Positions 57,101 through 64,000 of a stretch of DNA of 64,000 nt are shown here, one piece after another (position 1 is the stretch's first letter; each line of letters opens with the position of its first letter). The stretch spans positions 17,450,476 to 17,514,475 of the forward strand of contig NC_049986.1 in the NCBI RefSeq assembly GCF_000003815.2, written 5' to 3'. The stretch comes from Branchiostoma floridae. Taxonomy: Eukaryota > Chordata > Leptocardii > Amphioxiformes > Branchiostomatidae. The translations under genes and the position numbers were made by a program. The notes under the pieces are model-generated. The model ran no database searches and was not told the origin of the DNA. It worked only from the letters and a program-made list of their open reading frames with translations.

Positions 57101-60100
57101 ACCGTATCAAGGAGATGGACTCTCATGCTTTCATGCCGTTCTCTGCAGGACCAAGGTATGTAAATTATTATAGATAAAATATGCAATATCATTGGTTTGG
57201 GCAGTTTAAAAGAAAAGAAGGATTTTTAGATCAACAGTCTGAGGGGAAATTCTGTGCACTCAATTTCAACTTTCAACGCTTCGACATAATCAATTTGCAA
57301 GTTTCGTTCTCTGCACTCTTGTCATGTTGTCCTATCAGAGATAGCCGACAACCAAGAAAATGAATTGATTTAGTGCAGACGATGACAACTCTGGGCTGAA
57401 GTATTTACGTCACATGTTGCTGTGAAAATTGGCGGAATGCAAATGAAATGCGTGGTGAAATCTCATGAATTGAGAACAATAACTGACGTTTGCAAGTTAC
57501 CCTATAACATTTGATTATGTCCCCAGCAATAAGTAGAATTTGTCTTACTCCAACAGGAACTGCATTGGACAAGCCTTTGCCCTAAATGAGGAGAAGGTGC
57601 TTTTGGCTCGCCTTCTAAACAAGTAAGTGTGACCATGTCTTCTGCAAATTTGTTATAAAATGTATGCCGAAAATGAGTTCAACAGATGAATAAATAAGTC
57701 TGATCTTAACCTGATTGAGTGGAGGAAGTGACATTTTAAATGGAGATCTGTTTTCAAAATGACACATCATGGCTAATGACACGATATAAAAATCATCTCT
57801 CACTTTTTTACTCTGTGAAAATAGAGGTGTTGTTGTCGGTTTCTTCAGCTGTCTTGTTGTGTGTGCAAGACGGGAAGGCAGGAAAATTCAGAATTAGCAA
57901 GAAATTCGCACTTATAATGAATAAAACAAGAAATTAAAAGAAAAACTTACTCAAATTTATTTAAAGCTTTCCTACAGTACTTGGTGGCATCAAGTTCTAC
58001 TCTAAGACAGTTATGCTAACGTCACATTTGCACAAAGGGGCCCGGCCGGGTAGGTTAGGGGCAGAATTGTTGCACTTTCGGGCGGGTCCCCGTGAGACCC
58101 CCGGCGGCTGCCGGGCTATTTTGGGGCTCGGGCGGGGCCCTGGTTGATTCTAAGTCAGACATAAAATCAACCGGGGTCCGGGCAGGAAAATACGCCGAAT
58201 GAAAGCCGTCAACTAACCGTGAACACATCGGCAGGGTCCCCTACAGTACCTGCCCGGTACCCGCTCGGTACACCGACTGTACTCGACGGTACAGGCCCAA
58301 CCTTCTTGCATTACAAACTATTGCATCCGTTGTGTCATCCCGGAACCCCGCTGATGGGGTCCCTCGGTCACCAAACAAGACAATTTGGCCATGGTCACAT
58401 TTCCACATAGGGACCCTGCCGGGTAATTTACGGACTGTTTTTTTGCTCTTTCGGTCGGGGTCCTGCTAGTCTCCCAGCGGCTGCCGGTTATTTTTCGTCT
58501 CGGGCGGGGCCCCGATTAGTTTTAAGTCAGACTTAAAATGAACCGGGGTCCCGGCGGGGAAATTATTAAGGAAATATCATCAGTAAAACATCATCAGTAA
58601 AACATTCATTTTCTACTCTTCTCAATGTTGGGTCCCAGACGCATAAGGCACATAAAGGACTTAAAGTCGCAAGAATATGTTCTTGTATTTATAGCTTGCT
58701 CATCAGCGTATCATAGACCCAAAAACATGGTTCGGAGCCTAACCCAACATATTCTTCTCTGGCATTGCCGTTCCGCTTGTCTCTCCTCTTCCACTACCCA
58801 TGTAGCAAGAACAAGGATGAAGCGGTGACGAGCCGTCGCCACGCAATCGGCATGTGCTCACCCTGTCAGTCGAAGTGCAGTGGCATTTTCCGCCTCTAGT
58901 AGTGTTAGTACTTCGTGGCACAGTTGCAAAAGTCAACGAAGACGAGCCAACCAATGCTTATATGCCCCCCCCCCCAAAAAAAAAACATGATGGTCCTGGT
59001 TCACGGGGCGTACGACAGGGACCATACAGTTATCTAAAAGGGGTGAATCGGCCGACCCACTGCCAGACCCCTACGGGGTACCCGTGGACATCCACAGGGC
59101 AGCTCACGGTTGCCTGCCGAACATCGAGCAATAAAGGATTAAAGCATACGACTATTGCACGGAAGCCGCCGGAATGACAAGTTTGACAAGTTTGACAAGT
59201 TTTATTGCAACATGTACGACATAGCAGCTGATAGCTGAAGTGCGTCGACATTCACATAATACAAACAGCTGTAGTAAAAAAAACGGGCACACTATTAAAA
59301 ACTTTACATAATGTCCTACAAGCAATTCTTTACTAGAATATTGTAGGGTATTCGTCTTAAAATTTATAATAAGTATAAAATATCAAGTTGCCATACAAAC
59401 GCTGTATCATTACTGAGTAATAAACATATCAGAAGCGGTTTCTAATGAGTAATTACTTATTCAGTAAGTATACCAGGTATGGTATCGGTGAGTTCTTATG
59501 TCTGTTAGTTCGGCAAAATGGAATGTCCAGTTTCTCAGAACTGCGAGTGGTACGTCCCATCGTTTGCTGTCTGGATGGGGGGAGCCAGTCCCGGAACTCT
59601 GATGACCGTAGTAACGACTCCGCGAATGTAGTGCAGATACTCATCCGTCGGTCTGCTAAGGTGTTGAGGTCAAGTGAGGAGAGTGCCGAAGCATAGTCAG
59701 TATATTGAGTTCCGAGGATAATCCTGCAAGCTCTCTTTTGAATTCTCTCAAGTTTTGCTGTTTGGACCTTGGTGAGTGACGAGTGCCACGCCGGTGCCGC
59801 ATACTCAAGCGCGGGTCTCACATACGACGTGTATACTGACTTAAGGTCTGGGACAGACACACCAAAACGCTTGAGCCGGCGAATCATGTGCAATCTCCTG
59901 TTGGCTGACGTGAGCATGTTACCGACTTGAATGTCCCATTTCAAGTCATTTTGCACAGTCAGACCCAGCACTTTGACGTGTAGCACGCACTTCAGGGGTT
60001 GTTCACTGATCATCAGTGGTTGCGGAGGGGGGCGTGTCTTCATGAAGCACACACGGAGTACGAAACATTTCTTTGGATTCAATGCCATCTTGTGGTCGCT

Positions 60101-61222
60101 GACCCATGTGGTAAGGTTGTCCAAAGTAGGTTGCAGCGTACATGGCTGACGTACTAACCGGGTCTGTGCAATGTTCATGTCGTCGACAAACTTCCAACGG
60201 TTGGCGAGATCGCGTAGAGCACCATCAATTAATGCCATGAAAATAACAGGTCCAAGAAGAGTTCCTTGAGCTACTCCGCAGCTGAGGTAGAGCCAGTCCG
60301 AGGGTTCACCCTGGTACATCACTCTCTGACGTCTGTCGGTAATAAAGCTACAAATCCAAGGGATGACAGAGGGCCGAACACCAAGATCAAGGAAGGAACG
60401 AATAGCAATGGTATGGTCCACTTTGTCGAAAGCTTTGGACAGATCGGTGGTAACAAGGGTGCAGATGGACTTTGACACTGAAGTGGATTTGTATAGGAAG
60501 TCCACTAAACTGACCAGCGCGTGTGTTGTCGATCTGTGCTTCCTTCCACCAAACTGGCGGGGATCAAGCTTTGGAGAAATGTCTTGTAGTATCCAATTTG
60601 TCACAAAGCGTTCGCAGAGTTTAGACAATATTGGAGTAAGTGAAATAGGACGAAGTTCGTCGATGTTTGGAGGGCTGGACTTTGGAATGCCCACCGGAGC
60701 CCCCCTGGACCTCTAACGGGACGCGTGAAGAAAAAATGATTTGTGACTACGTGAGCCGATGTCTACCCGGCTTCAGAGCCCGGCCGGGGCCTACATCGGT
60801 TAGACACCGCGAGGACCCCCTATGTAATGTGACGTAGGCCTTAGTGGGAACAGTGAATTCCTGAACACCTCAATTCTGGGTACTAGTACTTGAAGACATT
60901 ACTATTTCTCTATCTTTTCTGAGCTGGTATTAGATACCTAGTAGTCCACTACTAGCCACAATGATTGTTACAAATTTATCCCATACTATAACTCCTGTAT
61001 TTGTTAGATAAGCCTTAAGTTAAGGAATAAAACTGTAGTTATGTAGATGCTATACTTTGTTCCTCGTATAATTGTTGTGCAATAAAAATTTATACATGTT
61101 GTTAATTCAGGTTCACCTTTGAACTTGACCCCACCCACCCTGTGGTGAAGGACTTCTCCACCGTTTTGAAGACCAAGGACGGAATGTGGATGAAGGTCAA
61201 GACCAGAGAGACAGTTGGCTAA
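48152..61222 (+). CDS. Cytochrome P450, CYP4 family type
   Basis: Thirteen coding exons: 48152-48322, 49719-49869, 50302-50346, 51099-51226, 52603-52721, 52960-53022, 53215-53341, 53701-53836, 55914-56043, 56445-56643, 57073-57155, 57557-57622 and 61111-61222. All splice in frame to 509 aa. Residues about 9-30 form an N-terminal membrane anchor, expected to hold the enzyme in the ER membrane. The [18 protein letters not shown] block is the CYP4-type C-helix. The I-helix is [10 protein letters not shown] (residues 312-321), the ExxR pair is Glu372/Arg375 in KESLR, then FDPNRF, and the haem loop is FSAGPRNCIG with Cys453 as ligand. The family hydroxylates fatty acids, eicosanoids and similar lipids. 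The I-helix Glu that binds haem covalently in many CYP4 enzymes is Ala313 here, as replaced also in some CYP4F members. Subfamily (4F- or 4V-like) is not resolved. Introns are loaded with repeats. Confidence 0.93.
48350..48689. mobile_element. hAT-like MITE, CAGGGTTGTAGCCAG ends
   Basis: The ends CAGGGTTGTAGCCAG and CTGGCTACAACCCTG are perfect 15-bp inverted repeats. The flanking octamers AATACACC (48342-48349) and GATGCACC (48690-48697) agree at 6 of 8, both differences being A/G. This fits an aged 8-bp hAT-type target duplication. It starts 28 bp after the exon 1 donor of the P450 gene. Confidence 0.75.
49211..49374. mobile_element. Short Penelope-like insertion with 14-bp target duplication
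   Basis: CCATGAATTGTTTT occurs at 49211-49224 and again at 49361-49374, bounding a 136-bp insert. The insert carries 18-bp perfect inverted repeats (GATATAGGAGAATTCTTG at 49259 and its inverse ending at 49360). Between them is CTGAGGA (49285-49291), a six-base-pair hairpin GGTGTC/GACACC, and CGAAACGTT. The latter arrangement is the recurrent signature of Penelope-like element terminal repeats, which can carry hammerhead ribozymes. Class assignment is inference from this motif. Confidence 0.55.
49884..50020. repeat. Palindromic element (AGATCCTAC family), copy 2, P450 intron 2
   Basis: It begins AGCAGGTCCTACAGTAGCAT, contains GAGGAGTGAAGCCGACC and ends with AAACTATCTTATGCCACTGG. The same blocks occur in the same order as at 29569-29739. 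Confidence 0.7.
53858..54188. mobile_element. hAT-like MITE, CAGGGCTCTAGCCAGC ends
   Basis: The ends CAGGGCTCTAGCCAGC and GCTGGCTAAAGCCCTG are near-perfect inverted repeats. Internal TTGACGGAAA and TTCCGTCAA motifs alternate. It begins 22 bp after the exon 8 donor of the P450 gene. I found no convincing 8-bp duplication. Confidence 0.7.
54190..54708. repeat. 38-bp minisatellite interrupted by a MITE
   Basis: The unit AGCTGTGTGATACACAA(G/T)CATACAAATGTTTGCAGGTA recurs with period 38 at 54483, 54521, 54559, 54597 and 54635. A partial unit lies before the inserted MITE (54190-54234) and one at the right end. Confidence 0.9.
54235..54480. mobile_element. Harbinger-like MITE, copy 3, in a minisatellite unit
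   Basis: The 246-bp element begins AGGCCCCCTCTCACTTGACG and ends with its exact inverse. The perfect arms are about 48 bp (through CTGCGTTCG/CGAACGCAG). TAA flanks both sides (54232-54234 and 54481-54483). Neighbouring uninterrupted repeat units read GGTAAGCTG, with TAA once, which proves the insertion and the 3-bp duplication. The core is shared with 15963 and 22440. Confidence 0.88.
54868..55408. repeat. TIR-bounded element with internal CAAGAT/ATCTTGA repeats
   Basis: The outer arms GAGCAGAGCAATTTGGACTA and TAGTCTAAATTGCTCTGCTC are inverted. The 490-bp interior is a degenerate alternation of AATCTTGAGATTTT and AAGATCTGAAG words on both strands. It looks like a non-autonomous DNA transposon filled by a short-period repeat. 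Confidence 0.75.
55468..55913 (+). repeat. Tandem array of decoy copies of P450 exon 9 start
   Basis: Three 53-nt copies of the beginning of exon 9 (55554-55606, 55665-55717, 55794-55846) precede the real exon at 55914. Each follows a CAG acceptor and is followed by GTAT or GTAC that could serve as donor. Each reads without stop as HDTTSS(T/S)LCW...LA(Q/K). Unit spacing is 111-129 bp. The intervening intron sequence (GACTCATCCTC...CTTACAAAATGTACCC) is repeated too. A remnant of a further copy is at about 55474-55487. Confidence 0.88.
59176..60718 (-). mobile_element. 5'-truncated non-LTR retrotransposon (CR1/L2-like)
   Basis: Minus-strand element. Its 5' break is at about 60718, where the GC-rich palindrome resumes. 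Its 3' end has AATAAA (inverse at 59201-59206), then three perfect 9-bp units (inverse of GACAAGTTT, 59176-59202). Short tandem repeats at the 3' end are typical of CR1/L2-type elements. Confidence 0.75.
59453..60694 (-). pseudogene. Reverse transcriptase fragment with intact C-terminus
   Basis: The open frame of 413 codons covers the finger and palm ([17 protein letters not shown]), motif A ([13 protein letters not shown]), motif B ([13 protein letters not shown]), motif C ([10 protein letters not shown], with FVDD in place of YADD), motifs D/E, and the thumb region ([33 protein letters not shown]). It stops naturally at the C-terminus. The endonuclease domain and the N-terminus of the RT are missing, and the first Met is not a true start. 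Complete openness over 1.2 kb suggests a fairly young insertion. It lies antisense to the P450 gene in intron 12. Confidence 0.88.
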
Positions 61223-62280
61223 CTGTCCTCAATTATGATATGACAGCATAAGAAAAGCTAACTCGTTAAAACGTTCAGCTGTCCACATCTTTATTTGTAT
61301 AGAGGGTATGACCACTCTTTGGCATAAAGCACCAGCTTTGCAGGCATGCAACAACTTTTTATATTACACTGAACAACTTGTCACACCTAAGCTGTTTAAA
61401 GCATAGTGATCAGGACGATTCTGTAGTGCTCAGTGGCAATGAGTTCCATGAATTCAACGAGTGACAGCTTGCTTTCCTATTAAAACACTTTGATATTATA
61501 TGATAATTATTATATACAATTGGTTATGTTGTACTTAGAATATGAAAGAATGTTTGCCTCTTAATTTTAAAGCAAAGTATTTTGTACTATCATAGCAGAA
61601 TTTACAGGACGGTGATCATGGAAACCTTTTTAATTAGACTGAAACTACATGTAGTTTGATATAATGCACAGTATTTGGTTTGTTCACAAGTTGCATGCTT
61701 ACTATGAAATACACTTATAAGAATGTATATCTGAATATTGTACAAAGTGCAATGGATGACCTAAGAAATACATATTTAGATCTTGCACAATCTATTGATT
61801 AGTGAATCTAAATGCGTTGAGAACTTATTTGATTTTGAACTTTGAAACCTGCATTAAGTTTCTTACCAACCATAATTTTGATCAACGCCATTAAAGATTT
61901 ACTAGCTTTGCACTTTTATGTTTGCTTTTGTTCGTACATACGTTTTACTGTACTTAAGAGGAAAGGTTCACCAACGCACAGTTCTCAAAAGTACTGGCTT
62001 GACCATACCAGCATTAGCCTGGAGTCCAGACCTAGCAGGGTAGTGACTTTTGGAAGCTGACCAAAGCAAACAAGGCTGGACTCTAGGCTATATATTGCCA
62101 TATACCAACATTTCAACCGCCTTCACAGTTAAGGGATTGGAAAAATCATTTTGTCATTTTCGATGCCATCGTCTAGGCTTGAAATGTAGACATTTTCAAT
62201 GGGTCACGTATAATGTTATCCGTTCTTATTTGATTGCCCCCATTGTCCAATCGGACCAATTCAGGGATTACCCTGTAGCT
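61223..62280 (+). other. P450 3' UTR and downstream flank
   Basis: No canonical AATAAA was found shortly after the stop, so the 3' end is not placed. Nothing coding was recognised. Confidence 0.4.
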
Positions 62281-62289
62281 TATCTGGTA

Positions 62290-62400
62290 GTAGCCTCATA
62301 GTTAAGCTTCTGGTTTCGACTAGTTGTAAACTGGAAGACCCCGTCCGGTTCCATCCTTGGGTATAGGACGTCTTTCGGAAGGGACATAAAATGAGAGTCC
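62290..62400. repeat. SINE-like fragment
   Basis: The segment GGTAGTAGCCTCATAGTTAA...GGTTTCGACTAG...GGGACATAAAATGAGAGTCC resembles tRNA-derived SINE body sequence, with a possible eroded B-box. A possible second copy of this class lies at 63828-64000. Confidence 0.4.
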
Positions 62401-62414
62401 GGTGTGGCATAGTT

Positions 62415-62584
62415 AGTCAATTCCAAACCGGGGCCCAGCCGGCAGCTTTTCGGGAACGAAAGTATGATATAAAAGACACCGAACTACACAAGACGAAAGA
62501 AGAATAGTCGTGACCTGTCATATATTTATTTTTCGTTTTCACAAACTGATAATCAGCCGGGCCCCGGTTTAGACATGTGACCTA
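62415..62584. repeat. GC-rich palindromic MITE, copy 2
   Basis: CCAAACCGGGGCCCAGCCGG pairs with CCGGGCCCCGGTTTAG, and CGGGAACGAAAG is shared with the copy at 29107. The right end ATGTGACCTAAG is also shared. Confidence 0.75.
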
Positions 62585-63373
62585 AGCCGGAGAGGAGGTC
62601 CCCGAGCCCGTTAAAGGGGAGGTCTAGCAACCAAACATATACCCTGCTACTGAAACTGCAAGGGGGCTTGCTTGCTGCCCTGGGATCTACAGTGGTCTGC
62701 ATGCATGGAACGGAACTCTCCCCCGTTCACGCCGTGCGGAAGGTCAAGTGGAAACAGTGGAGAGTGACCTCTCGGTCACGATCTTCAAGATGTCATTGTA
62801 TCATTTTAGTCCCCGAAGTATTTATTCAAGACATCGACTATATTAAAACGACCGCCAGGTCTGTAAAACTATATTTGATTTGAGTCCAGCTCGATGATTT
62901 AGCCATGCGTTAAGAAGGATAAAAAGCAAAATGTAGACGAGTCCTCGACAAAAGAACACGTCCTTGTAAGTACTCATTTGCCATTGCTATGGCTTGGCGT
63001 GCGTCATAGTGACGTCAATACAGCCATACTTATTGTCGTTGGGAATTATAGATGGTAAATTTAGAGGGTAAAGAGTTGTTCGGCTCCTCTGTGTAACACA
63101 TTTAACTGACATGGCTTTGATATTCTATCCATCTTCCGGAATCAACTTATGAAGATCATCTCTGTTGAAGACAAATTTTGAAGTAGGATTTTTGCTAGTA
63201 GGATTTTTTACCTAGACTTTGAAAAGAGAGGGAGAAAATTCAACAATAGTCAAAACTCTGTTAGACCGTGCAGCCATTTCAGTTGTCTCAACAAGGGATT
63301 AGCAAAAGTAGGTTAAGTCACTTTCAACGCCACCGTCGAAAAAACCCGACAGATCTTGAATGTTTGTTTGAAA

Positions 63374-63760
63374 TTTGTTTATTCATGAGGAGCTCAAATC
63401 GGCCTGCAGGCCGCTTTTCATTGAGGTCATGAGGGAGGACGTAAGGGTCAGATAAAATATAACATAGATATACATGCAGAATTCATGGAGTCCTAATAAG
63501 TCTTTAGACATATACCACTACATGTACATGGCACAAAACATTAGTAGAGTGAAAGCTCAGTGTTCATAGTCCGTGTCTGTTCGTTTTAGTCATTTCAAGA
63601 GTCTCTGAGCAGGTCGGAATTGGAGACACACGTGTCTGGCGGTAGGTTGTTCCAGACATTCGGTCCACGGTATAGGCATCAATCTGAAGGTCTCTCGTTT
63701 AGGTCGATGTATGTTTTTTCCCTTTTGCCCAGTGATCTTTCGGGAAGTGAGCTACACCAC
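63374..63760 (-). repeat. Decayed non-LTR retrotransposon 3' end
   Basis: On the minus strand, RGPNVWNNLPPDTC (about 63630-63680) resembles the WNxLP motif at the C-terminus of many non-LTR reverse transcriptases. A stop and about 230 bp of 3' UTR follow, ending in CATGAATAAACAAAT. The 3' UTR matches 20727-20850. Upstream frames are broken. Confidence 0.55.
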
Positions 63761-63827
63761 CTAGTCGACCTCAAAGTGTTCGGTCAAGTTGAATGTCATA
63801 TTGAACTGTTCAATATTACATTCTGGT

Positions 63828-64000
63828 ATCGTGTGGCGCAATCAGTAAGGTGTTTAGCCCAAACTCCGACTTCAAAACCGCTGATATTCCCGATACTCCG
63901 GCCTTGGTCTGGTATAGGCACTTATGACTTAACACGCCTTTCCTCACTTCACCTGGGTGCAAATGAGTACCTAGCTTCGGTTAGGGACGTCCCTCGGATA
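63828..64000 (+). repeat. tRNA-derived SINE-like sequence, truncated by window end
   Basis: TCGTGTGGCGCAATCAGTAA resembles the start and A-box of a tRNA-derived SINE promoter. The following CTTCACCTGGGTGCAAATGA is typical SINE body wording. No full tRNA cloverleaf can be drawn, so it is not a tRNA gene. Confidence 0.45.

Larger units (their letters stand above)
58387..60840. repeat. Halves of a GC-rich palindromic element split by a retrotransposon
   Basis: The left end GGCCATGGTCACATTTCCAC and the right end ATGTAATGTGACGTAGGCC are inverted relatives, with CATAGGGACC and GGACCCCCTATG next to them. They match the 29107-29289 family. The reverse-transcriptase element lies between them. Confidence 0.55.
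57623..61110. other. P450 intron 12 (3.5 kb), repeat-filled
   Basis: The left part (58020-58570) holds at least two GC-rich palindromic segments with GTCACATTT...GGGCCC and CGGGGTCCCGG-type blocks. The centre holds the reverse-transcriptase element. A short poly-C/poly-A junction lies at about 58967-58985. The last 250 bp are AT-rich and unremarkable. Confidence 0.6.

Noticed and set aside
59453-60694. Functional host gene in P450 intron 12
   Set aside because: The motifs are those of a non-LTR reverse transcriptase, it lacks the N-terminal parts, and it ends with retrotransposon 3' repeats. It is a mobile-element fragment.
63828-63900. Possible tRNA gene (GTGTGGCGCAATCAGTAAGG)
   Set aside because: No D-loop, anticodon or T-loop stems can be paired and no B-box follows at the right distance. 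A SINE-like origin fits better.

Overview
The window is animal nuclear DNA. Its genes have many exons, GT-AG introns and AATAAA polyadenylation signals. The single-copy proteins resemble vertebrate orthologues. Introns and intergenic DNA are full of short palindromic transposons, tandem repeats, an LTR element and CR1/L2-like retrotransposon fragments. This fits an invertebrate deuterostome, most likely a lancelet (Branchiostoma). That assignment is inference, and no species can be named from the sequence alone.

Layout: (1) 1-2.37 kb holds a bidirectional promoter with a possible first exon of a leftward gene. (2) 2.97-6.88 kb, plus strand: a TRM10-family tRNA methyltransferase, TRMT10B-like. 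(3) 10.49-15.15 kb: a complete LTR retrotransposon whose two 674-bp LTRs look identical. Its one long ORF carries two CCHC zinc knuckles and an integrase-tail-like C-terminus, with no protease, reverse transcriptase or integrase core. (4) 19.49-24.17 kb, plus: an unrecognised two-exon gene. (5) 26.5-26.8 kb, minus: DPH3, intronless in its coding region. (6) 31.2-32.8 kb, plus: an Ikaros/Pegasus-like zinc-finger factor interrupted by a frame change next to a CA repeat. (7) 35.2-43.1 kb, minus: deoxyhypusine synthase (DHPS) in 10 coding exons. It diverges from (8) 43.9-45.3 kb, plus: the proteasome assembly chaperone PSMG4. (9) 46.7-61.2 kb, plus: a 13-coding-exon CYP4-type cytochrome P450 of 509 aa with a TATA promoter and all core P450 motifs. 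(10) 61.2-64 kb: 3' UTR, SINE-like and retrotransposon-tail repeats.

Most identified genes are housekeeping genes for RNA or protein modification: tRNA position-9 methylation, diphthamide synthesis, hypusine synthesis and proteasome assembly. DPH3 and DHPS both act in translation-factor modification (EF2 and eIF5A). Their proximity here is probably coincidence.

The least ordinary structures are these: the non-autonomous, apparently recent LTR element with a Gag-zinc-knuckle/integrase-tail ORF; a tandem array in the P450 intron in which the I-helix exon start, with its splice acceptor, is copied three times with open frames; a 136-bp Penelope-like insertion with a 14-bp target duplication and a hammerhead-like core; and Harbinger-like MITEs with TAA/TTA duplications, one of which split a minisatellite unit.
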